DNA from: Erigeron canadensis
Lineage: Eukaryota > Streptophyta > Magnoliopsida > Asterales > Asteraceae
DNA: 64,000 nt
Assembly (NCBI RefSeq): GCF_010389155.1
Contig: NC_057767.1
Coordinates: 27,809,295 to 27,873,294, forward strand
Direction of reading: 5' to 3'
Below, in pieces: positions 1-12,474 of the stretch. The notes under the pieces were generated by a model. The model did no database searches and was not told the DNA's origin. It was given only the letters and a program-made list of their open reading frames with translations. The position numbers were made by a program, and so were the translations under genes. Numbering within the stretch: the first letter of the stretch is position 1; every line of letters starts with the position of its first letter.

Positions 1-1324
1 TGAACAAAACCCGAAGCATGAACAAAACTCGAAGCAAAGTAACAATGGTATCATGTAAGCATACATACAATAAGCAAATATCAACGTAAAAGGCATAAAA
101 GTCCAATAAGTCGAAATACGAAAACGATGTTTGTTTTTTTTTTTTTTTTTGACAAGTAATACGAAAAACGATATTTTTTTATTTAACGACTAACAAAATC
201 AATTACTATTATTATATGACCCAACAAAAAGTTAAGCCCAAGCAAGTTTATAATACATACACAAAAATACACCAAAAGTAAATTAATACACCATTAACAA
301 AATAAACCAAAATATTATCTAACCGAACTCGAAAAGATTAAACTTACTTCAAGCTTCCCATGTCAAAGTTTTATATCTTGATCGGCTTTTAATCTATATG
401 TAAGATAAAGCCCGAATTTCCTCAATAATTATATTCACCTAACGCCTTATTGAATTAAAAATGAGATTATTGCTATTTTTCTATATACACCAAATCGAAG
501 TCGCAAATGTACTTAATATAAATTTTTTGATGTATAGATATCTTTTTACTTTTTATTATATTTTGAATATTTTATGTTTTTTTTTAAATTAAAAAATTAG
601 ATATTGGTGGTAGTTATTACGGCGGGGAATCGGCCATATTTACCTCATCGAGTTGCACAGTCTGAGGCCTTCCCCTTTGTATTTTGTTTCTTCTGATTCC
701 CATGGCATATATGGACCACTTTTTTATCTTATCTTATTTTCTTTTTTTATTTTGTTTTTCATTCATTTTGTTTTACTGCCATTTTGACCACTTCAGAATA
801 TTGTTTCAAATGATTTAAGCGGGTTTGAAGCCTTTGGTCGGTCTAAAATTTCCAAACTGCTAAAAAAAAGGAAAAATCATGGGTCAAATGGATTTTGCAT
901 CATTGCATGTATGAAGCTAAGAAAAAATTAATAAGTAATAACTAAGGGTGATTATACAATTGATGTCATTGTTTAACATCAATAGCTAAAGCGCGTTTTT
1001 TTCCACTTAATAGACCAAATAATTTAAAACTTAATACACTAAATCAAATTGCATATTTTTATTACTTAAAAAAAATAACCATCAATTATGTATTTATTAC
1101 TAAATACATACACAGATCATCCAGTCACTTAATACAATCGCCATTTAATAACTAAAGAAAAATAAACGTCCTGTGTATATCAACAATACATATATTTGAA
1201 TTGTTTTATGTATAATTATAATTTCGGTGGCTAAAAAATCTAAGTTAAAATTAATTATTTTAATTTTATCCAGTATGTAACTTTTGAAGTTATTAATTTG
1301 TTTTATATTAGTTGCTTTATGTCA
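1..1324. other. Intergenic, no gene seen
   Basis: AT-rich sequence with homopolymer runs (a T run near 130-150). No reading frame with a recognisable family, no clear repeat ends. Confidence 0.6.
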
Positions 1325-1564
1325 CTAGACAAAGTACCCACACGATGCATCGGTTTAGTAGCGACGAGTGGTGGCGGTGGTGGTGGTGACGGGTGGCGGT
1401 GTAATGACAACGGCGGCGGCGAGTGGTGGTGGCGGTGATTGGTGGTGATAGTGGCAGCGAGTATAATATAAATTATATAAATTATATTGATTGTTAGAAT
1501 GTTGAAAAGTTTGAAAATTGAAAAGTAGATTTGTTTTATAATATTTTATAGATATAGATATAGA
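1325..1564 (-). mobile_element. Candidate mini-Helitron (non-autonomous)
   Basis: Read on the minus strand it starts TCTATATC after a host A (1565) and ends CTAG before a host T (1324), the Helitron rule of insertion between A and T. The last 90 bases are a GC-rich stretch of CACC/GCC units, then a weak GC hairpin and the CTAG. The same layout and similar GC-rich 3' wording occur in the element at 9760-10112, so I place both in one family. The 5' end is uncertain because the TATAGA repeat at 1550-1565 offers several alternative TC starts. Confidence 0.4.
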
Positions 1565-3572
1565 TAAATCATTATTCATTATATGTAAAATTAAAGATTG
1601 TGTATACAAATTTGACATTGCATAAATGAAAAATATCATTTTCTAACCAAATTTATTAAAGAACTTTTTATAATTACCCAAAATGAACATACCTCGTTTT
1701 TATGAACAAAACGGATGAAAAATAATTCGATGACATAGAATTGTCAAACAGAAAAGTAAATGAGTATACTAATATGTTTAGAATCATAAAAACATAGTAC
1801 GAAATGATAGGATTATAAGAAAAAGTTGTTTGTATGATTAAAGTTACAATCTATTTATAAGTAAATGTCTCCCCTTTGTTAACAAGTTTTCTGATTATTA
1901 AATAAATTGTCATTTTACTCTTGTGTACAAGTTTTCGTCATCTTTATGGAACAACTTTTGATGCATGAATTTGATCCAAGAAAGAAAGACATGGTTCTGA
2001 ATCAGAAGTTGGTCTTGTCGGGTCGGGTCTTGTTAGCATCAATTAAAGTGGTCCTGCATACCATCAAGAAAAACATATATTAGATGTTTCAAATTAGGAA
2101 AAAGAATGGGCAAATATAGTGGGACACATGAAAATTGCAAAGTGAATGTCCCTTCTATGAAGATTACCTACTCCCACTCTTCACATTTTATGCTATGCGA
2201 GTATGCGATCATCTATTTTCATACACGTTTTTGGTAATAAATCAAGTACAGTATACAACATTCAAGTAGTATAAGTGATTGGATAACATTTAGTGGTACC
2301 ATAAATTTTGAGTTTAAATTTCACAAAAATAATTTAAAGTTACTTAAAATTGATGATTTAATGTCAGAATATAGTTAGATAATACTACTAGAGGTGTCAC
2401 AATGATATTCTAGTGATCAATCACTTATTCAAACTACTCGTTTCATTAGAATTCTTCTGAGAATAACAAATATACATCAAGATTATGATTCAAATAAGGG
2501 TTACCAATGTTTTATAGTGATTCCAATTAAAAAATAGAAAATGCTAAACAAAGCGGTTAGGGCTTCATTTAATGTGCATAAAAAGATTGTACATTTTCAT
2601 ATTAAAAATTCACCCCTGTATTTTATGTTAAATATACAACTATCTAATACATCTTAACGAAAACTTTAAAGCTTCATTTAACAAAACGGCTTAAAAAATA
2701 GCTACATGTGAAAGTATTATCCATACAAAAAAAAAAATGTATTTTATGGCAGCATATCCACCAAAAATTATGGAGCTCAAGTTGTGCCCATTGGCTATAT
2801 TTATATGGACACATGAATTTGAAGGAAAGTTACTTTGTTTAATTTTTAATTTTGAAAACCTTGTTTAATTTCATCATTTTAGAATAATGATAAATCAACC
2901 TAATTAGTGTGCCTAAAGATATATCTAATCATAAGATAATGACATGTGAAAAAATCAGGGGGCAAAATTAGGAAAGAAAATTAGTGAAATCCACATGTCA
3001 AATTCTTAAGGTTTTAGGTTGACTTTTAGGCATATGAGTTAGGTTGATTAATCATTTTCCTTAATATTACTCACATTGAAGAAATAAGCATATAATTAAT
3101 GTTTCTAAATTTTTATGAAGCTTTTCTTCCTAAAGTATGGTTGATATATCCTAAATTGAATATATGTGTAATATTTATGTTTTATTCAAATTCAGTGATA
3201 TCTACTCTTACATTTAACATAATGTAATATTTAATTTATCCAAGTTAAGTCTTGGGGTTTTTTTCTCCGAATATTTGTAACGCCCCATAGTCAACATCTC
3301 ATTGTCTATTTTACGTGCAAGGCTTCACCATTATACGGTAAGGTTTTCTTGATGTAACATACTGACTGAATATTCGAAAAAAATACAAGCATCTATTATA
3401 GTCCATCACATCATTTTCTTTGATAGTACTTTTAGACTTTAGTTTAAGTGTCTTACGTTTTTGTTCCATCCTATGAAGTAACAAATGTAATAATTTTACT
3501 AAATATCATTTTTTAGCACCGTGTAAATTAAATCATAACAAGATAAAGATAATCAAGTTCAATTCCCTAGCT
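1565..3572. other. Intergenic, upstream of DUF761 gene
   Basis: AT-rich spacer of about 2 kb. I found no coding frame with family similarity and no clean element ends. Confidence 0.6.
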
Positions 3573-3580
3573 TATAAATA
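3573..3580 (+). promoter_or_regulatory. TATA box of DUF761 gene
   Basis: TATAAATA lies 49 bases before the ATG, giving a short 5' leader of about 20-25 bases if transcription starts about 30 bases downstream. Fits a compact plant core promoter. Confidence 0.6.
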
Positions 3581-3628
3581 CCCTTTGAAACTATAGGTCC
3601 CAAATACAATCCTCAAGAGACCAAGAAA

Positions 3629-4234
3629 ATGGTCACTCCGTCTCAACTAAAAGTACTCCCTTCATCCCCTCATGCATTCTCCATTAAAACTACACCACAT
3701 TCCTCATCCGCTTCTTTAGCCACCTCCATGAAGTTCAAAACCTTAATCCATAATTGTATCTTCTCCCACCTCTTTAGGGTGGCTCGGGCTCTAACCAAGG
3801 CCAAGACCATCATAATGGAACTTCTTAAAGAGATCCATCTAACCAATGTCCATTTCTTAGAACCCTTGCTCTTGAAAAAGAACAAAAACAAGAACAAACT
3901 CTATTTTGGGTCATTTAGGTTTCACTATAATTGGTGTTCATCCCACGTCGTTCCAATGACTTCACCCAATGGTCACGTCTACTATGACTCCACTTGGAAT
4001 TCTTTTTTAGATGAAATGGCACCAGAGTCGTCCCAACTCTCAGGGTACCTCCAATGGCTTGAAGAGAAGAATGGCAATGATCATGGAAAAAACGGCTCTG
4101 CAATGACTGTCGATGAGATGAATGAGATTGATCGTCTAGCTGATAAATTTATAGCAAATTGCCATGAGAAATTCAGATTGGAGAAACAAGAATCATATAG
4201 GAGATTTCAAGAGATGATGGCTAGAAGTGTGTGA
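3629..4234 (+). CDS. DUF761 domain protein (cotton fibre protein-like)
   Basis: Single-exon gene of 201 residues. The C-terminal 40 residues (about 162-201) carry the DUF761 signature: an acidic MNEIDRLADKFIANCHEKF block followed by an R-L-E-K-Q-E-S-Y-R-R-F-Q-E-M-M helix. The N-terminal half is basic, Ser-rich at 10-32, with a predicted amphipathic stretch around 34-70; a Lys/Asn-rich loop sits at 84-90. Length fits single-exon DUF761 members. Molecular function of this family is not established; some members are linked to growth and stress phenotypes. The ATG at 3629 follows a TATA box by 49 bases and an AAA context (gaaaatgg), so the start is well supported. No intron is needed. No close gene partner. 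Confidence 0.85.
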   Translation: MVTPSQLKVLPSSPHAFSIKTTPHSSSASLATSMKFKTLIHNCIFSHLFRVARALTKAKTIIMELLKEIHLTNVHFLEPLLLKKNKNKNKLYFGSFRFHYNWCSSHVVPMTSPNGHVYYDSTWNSFLDEMAPESSQLSGYLQWLEEKNGNDHGKNGSAMTVDEMNEIDRLADKFIANCHEKFRLEKQESYRRFQEMMARSV

Positions 4235-6264
4235 GTTTATTAGAGGGCCTTGATCACATACTTTATAGGCTTATTTCTCTTAATTTGTATTAAAGGGGTT
4301 GGATCGAAGTGGTATAGTTAGCATAACAAGAGTGCATGATTAAAAAAATTTGTAGCAAGGGTTTTCATCAAAAACTTCTATTGCAACTTTGCAAGATGGA
4401 TTTTTGATAGGAATTGAGAGGAGCTTGTTTGTGGTCATGCAATATATTCTTGTGTTTATAAGTAGAATATCTTTAGGAATTACGCTTTAGCTAAACCCCT
4501 TAATTAATGAAACTTAATTAATAGATTCAGTTATTCACATCTTCTTTCTTGAATCAGTAGTCAGATGTTCTTCTCAATAACTAAGATTGTCATTCTCGCA
4601 TATATAGTTCTACAATAAAATATAGTTAAGTTATTAATGCTTGGGTGTAATTTTGTGTCTAAGCTCTGTATTTTTTATAAAAGCATCAAATAAAGAAGAC
4701 TTAAATTACATTTGATAACTTCTCACATCATACAGTAAAAGCATAATGTTTAAAAAAAACAAAATTTATATGCGGATACTTTATTTTTAAACGAACGGGT
4801 ATGAAGTTGAACACTTATCATTATTGTTTGAAGTGGTGTTAATAAGTCAAATGGAGTCAATAGAGTATTTGACGAGGGGACTTCACAGATGTCATTAAGA
4901 GCGAACAATTTCTATGAGCCACATCACTTTATAAGGAGATTTACATGGTTTAAGCTAGAGCTGGAGAGCATTTCTAAAAATCCTTCAAGCTCGAGCTGAG
5001 TAATTATTAAACAAGCCGAGCCTAAAATTTCTGATACTTGATTCAACTCGAATCCAAACACCCCTAGCATATATACAGAGCGCTATGCATAAACTATATG
5101 TATTAGTGACCCAACAAAAGTGGAGTCGATAGTACGGTTTACCAAATGGCTATAAGCCTTGGTCACTAACACAGGAATAAAATTAAAACTCGCTCACACG
5201 TCAGAATTTGGATAAAATCTCATGAAACAAACGCACGATTGGTAATAGCAGAATTAGTAGTTCTAGTTGCTCATTTACAACCATACCTACAAACCAGATT
5301 CTGCGATTCCAGGTTTATAATTTGGTTCGAAATTTGTCACGACGACTTGAAATATAACAAAGAAATGTAGAGTGATAGGTTAATAACAATTTAGGAAAGA
5401 TGCCAGTTCATATGGAGAGTAACAGGTAGATATGAACTTAAAGTACGCCGGTTCGCAATGGTTAATAATTATGTGGCCCGTGAGCATGATGAAGATGTTG
5501 CATGGGCGATTTATATAGGGTTAGGGAGGTGATTGCCAGGCCTTCACTTACAGATCATATAGTGTTTAATATTAGCGAGAAGAAAGCATCCTTGAGTGCC
5601 CCTAAAACTTTCTAACATGAACTAACGAGAGCCTGAGTTCTCAAGAATGTCAGTTGCTTTCGGTCTTGATGTTTGCTTAAACTTTCTGCGTAGTAAAGAT
5701 GATAACTATAATTTATTTGATTATGAACGCTTGATTTGGGTTATATTTCATCCAAAATGGGGCAGCTAAACTCTCAGAATGTAACGAATCAAATGGGTTG
5801 AGCAGGTCAAATGGGTCACAAAAACACCCATAGGTTATTTCTAAAGGTTTACAACCTCTAATCAATTAATCTAAATATTTAAAAGTTATCTGATAGTCAA
5901 CCCAACCTAATCCACGCATTTCAATGCTTACCAAAACTTACTCATTTCAATCCGAGCCTTTTTACCCCCTTTTCAACACAAGTCAATTAACTAGGTGCAA
6001 AACTGAAGAAGGACAAGCTATGCTGTCCTTCATCAGACCCCTTCATCAGGGAACAGTATGATCAGCAGTTAGGGTGAATTTAATTATGGGATTTTATCAG
6101 CGATGGTAACTTGGTAAGTACTGAAAGAAAATTTCGTATATAGACAAGTAGAAGGCTGTTGGCTTCAGTTCTACAACAATACAGTCTTATTCATCAAATA
6201 AACAGCACTAACAAATTTAAGGAATTATAAGTACAAATGCTACAGATATTTATGACACGGTAAA
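4235..6264. other. Intergenic between DUF761 and hydrolase genes
   Basis: About 2 kb including the 3' flanks of both genes. A GAGCTCGAGC-like stretch near 4955-5050 resembles repeat sequence, but I could not define ends. No coding frame recognised. Confidence 0.55.
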
Positions 6265-9200
6265 CTACAACGAAGAAATGAATGTGACAATAAGATTAGC
6301 CATTTCAGTATCATAGGACGGACCTTCCATTTGGAAATGACTAACTCCTTCAATGAGATGGGTTTCCGCACGGCCTGCTGCACCTTTGATCTTGTTAGCC
6401 AATTGCTTGACACTCGTGAACCCATCTCTAGTCCCCATGACAAAAAGTTTTGGCTTAGGAGATTGTAATATGGCCTTGTGGTGTCTTCCAAAGAGAATAG
6501 AAGCGGTCCAGCCAAAAGGATACCCCAAACTCACATAGCCGACAATTTCATTCACCTGATCAACCGCAGATCCTGCAATCGGAGCCCCTGCATTACAATG
6601 AATTAGTTAGAGATTGAATACAAAAGTATTTATAAGAATTCTGGAGATGAAATACGGTTGTTCTGAATTTAAAGCTCAAGGAGTAGCAGTAAATGATACA
6701 AATTTGAACCTATTCAGGATGAAGAAAGAGATGCATATTACATGTCATCATAGTTGTTGCACATACAGAACAGGTGAATTACTTACGCCATCTACAATGG
6801 CATGCTCTATCCTCTCCTCTATCTCTACATATAGAGGTAGAGGACCAAAAACTCACTTCAATGGGTTCTCTATATTTAGAAAATTATTTAGAGTAAACCA
6901 TCTTTCCTCTATATATAGAGAGTTAGAGACTCACCTATTCATCCTCTAAAACTACTTTTTGATTATAATTTATTTGTTTACAGCAACAAAGTGCAGTAGT
7001 AAGGAGTAAAAACATAGAGCAATGTTTTTAGATTAACTGTTGGACATGAAAATATTTAGAGGAGAAGTATAAAGATACTCTTTATTCTCAAAACATGTTT
7101 TACCGGGTACAGCAACATAGTATGAGAATTGCTAATAATACTAACATACTTGCCTCTCATTACAAATCACAGGAACAAAAAGGGTTTGTAACTATTACCC
7201 TTGTTTTATATGTTTTTGTAATTATAACTTTTAATTTTCAAACAGCCTAACTTGGTTATTATAGCTTTTGGTGTCCCTTTAAGTTGAAAAATGGTCATTA
7301 ACTTTGTTTTCCGCCGCTATCTGTTCATTCTTATACCTTTTTACGCTAATATGGCCAAAAGAAGACATGTATTGAATAAAGCTGGTTAAAAAAGCCATTT
7401 TAATTACCATACCAGACTACCGCCTAAAGAATACTGCTTAGATTAGTAACAATATTACTCCTTACATTCAAAAATTATTGTCATACCTTACAATTAATAA
7501 TAACTGCCCACTTTGAAAGGAATAGATATACATGATTATATGTCAAACTGTCAAACATTAACCGAATTACATTATAACCACTATCACAAAACTCAACGAA
7601 GCATTTAGAAAATATGAAATTTAAGTGTAGTATTATCTAGGGATGGTTTTTGGTACGGAATTGTACCGAACCATACCGAAACCAAATATTACCGAAACCG
7701 AAAATATCCCAAAGTGAGAACCAAATACCGTACCGATTACATGGGTACGGTACCGGTTCGATACCGTTACCGGTTTTGGTATTTCGGTTTTCTCCCTATT
7801 TAGTACCGATCACATGAGTATGATAAGAAGTTTTTTTTGCTAGCATGTCCATGTAATCCAAACAAATATGTTTCTGAATATACAGCTTCCGTACTCTGGC
7901 TTCACTTTTTTTGCAATGAATTATTTGTACAATATTGCCATTCTGGTGCCATTTATTGGCTGTATTAATCTTATAATGAGTATATAGTCATATGATAAGT
8001 AAAGCCAATTGAATCATGTATGACTATAAAGTGAAAGGAACTTGTATAATACTTGCAATCTTGCATGGCCAGCAAGCTTTGCTTCCTTCAACATATACAT
8101 ATACCAAGATATAGATATGTTTGCAGACAATATAAAGCAATCGGTACCAAATTCGGTTTCCTCGATACCGAACCGGTTGGTACCGATTCCGTTTACATTA
8201 AATCTTCAAAACCGATACCGATTCCCCATCGATATCAATTTTCAGTACCAGTACTGGTTTGGTTTCGATATTTCGGTAATCTTGCTGATTCCTAGTATTA
8301 TCCTTTACTAAATACATATTATGTTTCTTTAGAGTGTGTGTTTTTGTGACAGTCATATGGTTGGTAACAAGATGCAAGTTACTCTCATCCCTGTGCAGAT
8401 TCAAATCAGAGTCATAAGAAACTCGAGAACTACAAAATCACATGTTATTCGAATGTGAATAAAATCTTCCACAAACGATATTCAAAAGAAAACCATAAAG
8501 AAAAAATATTCAGTTATGAAGCAAGCAAATTACATGTGTTCAACAGATATTTAACGTTTAAGGTATTCAATGTTGAATTAACTCGTAATTTTGTGATTCT
8601 TGCATTCTTCCAATTCCTTTGTAGTTCTCATATGAACTTTACCATACTCATATATTCCTCGCATTTCCTATCTCGTTGCTAGATCCATGTAGTTTAATGT
8701 TTTTGTTAGTGATGAATTTTTTATTGGTGTTACGGGTCAAATATATAAGGGATACCGGTCAATGTAACTATCTCTAAACTTTCAAAAGCTTTTACTATCA
8801 TTAAAACGTATAAAGATATACTTGTGCAACTATATGAGAAATATAAACTATCATAAGTGTCAAAAAACTCTCAAAACCTGCTAAAATTGCTAAACGTCAT
8901 AACAATCTAGTCGTTATCGTTACTTTACGCCAATACAAGGCCAGTGTAGGAAATATTGTGCTACGGTTCAAGTTCAATTCTGGTTCCACCTATAATCCGT
9001 AAATCAAATGAACTATCTATATTAATGCACTAAGCAATTAAACCAACATATAACACAATAATATCTACACCAACTATCGATTTCGAGCAACTAAAACCGA
9101 TAATAAAAGCAAATCCTATCACATGTACATGTCAAATTTACCCAAAAGCCTAAATGTAACTAAATTAATTCACTATAAAACACAAAACACCCAAATCATA

Positions 9201-9619
9201 TCAAAATCATATACAATCAAAAACTGCCACATATATATGTATATGTATATACCTGCTGAAGAACCCACAAGCAAAATCCTATTGATGTTCAAATTCTGAC
9301 AAACCCATTTACAAACCGAAACGACGTCGTTTACTTCAGCAAAGCCAGTAAGGGAAGGCCGACCTGTTGATTTACCGACACCGCGCATATCGAAAGTGAC
9401 AGAAAGAAAGCCATGATCAGCTAATTTACGAGCAATGCCTTTCATAAGACCTTGACAACCACCTAATACTGAATATGGGTGTACTAATACTACTCCAATA
9501 TTATTTTTATTATTATCATTATTATTTTGGATAGTTGTGTTGTTTTCTGGGAGCTTGTAGATTCGGGCATCTAGTTGAATGTTGTTGGATTCTATTGTTG
9601 CCGATTCTCTTGTTGCCAT
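6265..9619 (-). CDS. Alpha/beta hydrolase superfamily protein, two exons
   Basis: Exon 1 is 9619-9253 and exon 2 is 6587-6265 (690 nt, 229 residues plus stop). The junction is GCAG|GTATAT in exon 1 and TGCAG|GGGCT before exon 2; the split codon makes the Gly of the nucleophile elbow. That elbow is GSSAG at 119-123 (Ser121); the likely acid is Asp177 in GTRDGF and the His is His206 in GVSHFQMEG, so the triad is complete. Other anchors are VLVHPYSVLGGCQG (44-57) and FDMRGVGKSTG (76-86). There is no signal peptide or membrane segment; a soluble esterase/hydrolase is likely, substrate unknown. An upstream GTG at 9637 is in frame, but the ATG at 9619 is the plausible start. An Asn-rich tract (27-40) is coded by an AAT-type microsatellite. 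The 2,665-base intron holds a hAT MITE. Confidence 0.9.
6776..6960. repeat. Foldback-rich stretch in hydrolase intron
   Basis: Several short inverted repeats of CCTCTATCTCTA and TATAGAGGTAGAGG type cluster here, with a second pair near 6912-6930. This looks like a decayed MITE, but I could not define terminal repeats or a TSD. Confidence 0.35.
7637..8293. mobile_element. hAT-type MITE in hydrolase intron
   Basis: A perfect 8 bp TSD, AGTATTAT, sits at 7629-7636 and 8294-8301, diagnostic of the hAT superfamily. The left end begins CTAGGGATGG; the right end, read inward on the other strand, begins AGGAATCAG, an imperfect terminal inverted repeat. Both subterminal regions are packed with TACCG/CGGTA units, as expected for transposase-binding repeats. 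The 657-base body codes for nothing. It lies in the single intron of the alpha/beta hydrolase gene and does not touch its splice sites. Confidence 0.8.
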
Positions 9620-9759
9620 GTTTTTTTTTGGGCACACACTAGAGTGTGTTTTGGATCTAGGAGGAGAAGTGTGATTTTGAGATTTGAGTTGGTTGATGAT
9701 TTTTGCTTTAGTTTACCTTTGATCAACACTTTTAGTCCTTGAAGTTTTAGTTATGTTTA

Positions 9760-10112
9760 TCTATACTTCTCTATAGTCTATACAACAACAACGGGACCCA
9801 CTCCTTGAGCAGGGTATGGAGAAGATGAGCTGTAAAAGTGTTAGAAAATGATTAAATGTAAAAGTACTAAATTACCCTTAAGGTTTTAAAGATTATCAAA
9901 TTTGTCCTTAATAAATTAACTTACACTTTAGAATTTTATCTTGTTAATTTACGCTCTAAAAGTTCTTATCATTTAAAATATTTTCACAATCACCATTACA
10001 TCAACTTACACAGTAAAACCCACTTGACACCAATTGTCGATGTCATCACCACCCGTCACCGACACCACTAAACCGTCGTCACCGTTGTCGCGTTGTGCGG
10101 GTACCATGCTAG
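9760..10112 (+). mobile_element. Mini-Helitron upstream of hydrolase gene
   Basis: Starts TCTATACTTCTC after a host A (9759) and ends CCATGCTAG before a host T (10113). The 3' part is GC-rich with CACC/GTC units and a GCGTTGTGCGGG segment just before the terminus, shared in layout with 1325-1564. It codes for nothing. It lies 140 bases upstream of the hydrolase ATG, so it probably forms part of that gene's promoter region. Confidence 0.55.
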
Positions 10113-11064
10113 TTTTACTTGGAGAAAAGAGCGTTATAAGTTATAACTTGATATTCATATGGGAACAAATTCCTTCGCATATAAAAATGTCAGATTATAC
10201 CTAATACTGTTATGTCCTTGGTACCCTGTGTCTGTTAACCCAAATCAGACACACACATATATCCACATATCACTTAAATCGCTTTTTTTTCATGTTTTTA
10301 TGCTTACATATTTTATATACTTATAGATATAAAAGAGTTTATATACTTATATATGTAGGTATGATTTATTTTCTTATGACATATATTATATATAGACACA
10401 CACGAACATTTATATGTCTATTTTTTAATCACATTTTTGTCATCAATGGCGGTCGCAAGAATTTGAGAGGCTGGGGAAGCATTTACTTTAATAACAAATG
10501 AACTATCGAGCTGCCCAAACAAAATCATTTAAAAGGACTACAAACTATATTCTTAATAAGGAAAATATCATCTTAATAGTCTCAAAAGGGCGGTCTCAAA
10601 CAACTATAAATTTGTAACAATACAACATTTTAATAACAAAAAAATAGTTTGCTAATATCAGCAAAAACAATAGTGAAAATAATATTAACAAATTTTCCCT
10701 AAAATATTTGCACATAAGCTTTAAAGCTCTAAAAATGAATCAATTTATGCTGGTTTTGACTAAAATATGCGTATTGTATCTAGATGTTATCATCTTCAAA
10801 ATACTCCTACGTGAATGTCAAATTACTTTTTTCAAATTTAATTAATTTTGTTAAAATGCAGTCGCAAGAATTTAATTAACTTTCATTAAATTTTAGTAGT
10901 CACAGGGCTGGGTTCATTATGCATTTTGGGCTGAGTCCAACTATAAATAATATATCAATATTATTAATCTTGAGTTGAGTACGCTGGTTTCTATAGCTCC
11001 CACATTAGTGTTGGATCCGCTAGTGTTTGCCATTTGTGGAAACTATCTCTCTCTAGTAGAGATA
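10113..11064. other. Intergenic, no gene seen
   Basis: AT-rich spacer with TATATA-type runs near 10300-10400. No family-like frame. Confidence 0.6.
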
Positions 11065-11322
11065 TTAGATTGGTGTCCGCGCGTTGTAACGGTAAAAATA
11101 GACAACGTTCGAGGTGAAATGTGAAGCGAGGGGAGGGGGGACGAATTATGAGTTAGGGTGTTTGTTATGTGTTTGTGTGCGAGGCAGAGATAGAATATGA
11201 AATTTTTGTAAGAGTATTTTAGTCATAGTAATATAGATGTAATAAGATGGAGGGTAAATTAGACATATCAGCTTCTTAAAAGTTTAAGAAAGATGTCAGT
11301 TTGTTATATAAGGGGGTTTAGA
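11065..11322 (-). mobile_element. Mini-Helitron (258 bp)
   Basis: On the minus strand it starts TCTAAACCCCC after a host A (11323) and ends ACACCAATCTAA before a host T (11064). A CCG...CGCGG stem lies just upstream of the CTAA, as in Helitron 3' ends. The 5' wording, TATATAACAAACT, resembles the element at 56524-57009, which supports both calls. Confidence 0.55.
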
Positions 11323-12231
11323 TGAGTGTCTAGATCTCATCTCTCTATATCTCGCCTCTAACGAAATCATGTATTGTAATCTTCGTATATTTTCGAATGA
11401 AGAATTCAAAGTAGCTAAAGTAGAATAAAAAGGAAATAACTTTCTTTCATAAGAATTTTTATTCCCTTTACAATACCAAAACGCCAAAATATGCATACAA
11501 ATTTCATGTTTTACAACTCATTAGACAACCTACAGAAAGACGACCCAAAACTCACAAGAAATAAATGTGGGAACCAAAAACAAAGTACATACAATGGGAA
11601 CTCCCAATGACACATTACAAAATATACATATAGCGCTAGAGACAGATAGCAGAAATTGGACAAAAAAGTCCTTCACAGTTCACAGGATGTTGACACTTGA
11701 AAGTTGAAAAGCACATAAGACGAACCAAGGCAAATCCTAAAGATCAATGACCGAATATATTTTGGTTGATGTAGGTTTCTAAATATTTAGAAGAAAATAA
11801 ATTAAAGACAGTAATATTTAAAAATTAGAACCTATATACCTTACAACTATTTTACACAAAACTCGAATAAGGATTAGTCAATCAAAAGCAAAGTTGGGAA
11901 GCAATATCTTTGTAAGAATACTCAAATTAAATAAGATTCTGATATACAAAAAAACAAAAAGAACTTATGATTATCATCATACTCGGGCTGGTTAAAAAAA
12001 GGACTCAAAGAAGATGGAGTCAAATAAACATAAACTAGGCAACACCAGAAAGTCAAATAGGGCTATGCGCCAATGCTGGGATTGATCTGCTTGTGTCGAA
12101 GGAGTCGTAGGTATTGCAAAGAAAATAGAGTCAAAATAGGGCTATATATAGAGTGAACGAGGAATATGATTATGAGTGGGAGTATGTGTGATTTTAAGCA
12201 TTAAAAGCTTTATCCAAAATGAAATGTACAC
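11323..12231. other. Intergenic, no gene seen
   Basis: Spacer of about 0.9 kb, AT-rich, without recognisable coding or repeat ends. Confidence 0.6.
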
Positions 12232-12241
12232 TGAACTAACA

Positions 12242-12464
12242 ATTTTTTTTTTTTTTTAGAACAGCGAAGGGCCGGAGCACTGGTATCCGGACTAAATACC
12301 GTGGGCTTAACCGATCCCCTCCCCCGCCCGCCCTACCCGGTAAATTCAACTCGTTTCGTCAAGAAAATCTGGCTAGCCACAACGCTCAAGATGTGATTCA
12401 AACTTGTGACCCTTGCTCCAACTTCCGGGTGTCTTACCACTACGCTAGCAAGTGAAGAACACGT
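12242..12464 (-). mobile_element. tRNA-derived SINE
   Basis: Read on the minus strand it shows an RNA polymerase III A box (TAGCGTAGTGG, 12447-12437) and a degenerate B box (AGTTTGAATCA, 12404-12394), a GC-rich body, and a poly(A) tail (the 15-T run at 12243-12257 on the plus strand). A perfect 10 bp TSD, TGAACTAACA, flanks it at 12232-12241 and 12465-12474. About 223 bp, the usual size for plant SINEs. I do not assign a named family. Confidence 0.85.
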
Positions 12465-12474
12465 TGAACTAACA

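Noticed and set aside
1355..1639. 94-codon minus-strand frame with Pro/Thr/Ala-rich end
   Set aside because: Its composition comes from a GGTGGCGG-type GC-rich repeat; it lies in a candidate mini-Helitron and has no family similarity.
3670..4103. Minus-strand frames opposite the DUF761 gene
   Set aside because: Antisense shadows of a well-supported coding sequence.
6353..6538. Plus-strand frame opposite hydrolase exon 2
   Set aside because: Shadow of the alpha/beta hydrolase exon, which has motif-level support on the other strand.
8042..8404. Overlapping frames within the hydrolase intron
   Set aside because: Produced by TACCG-rich subterminal repeats of the hAT MITE and its flank.
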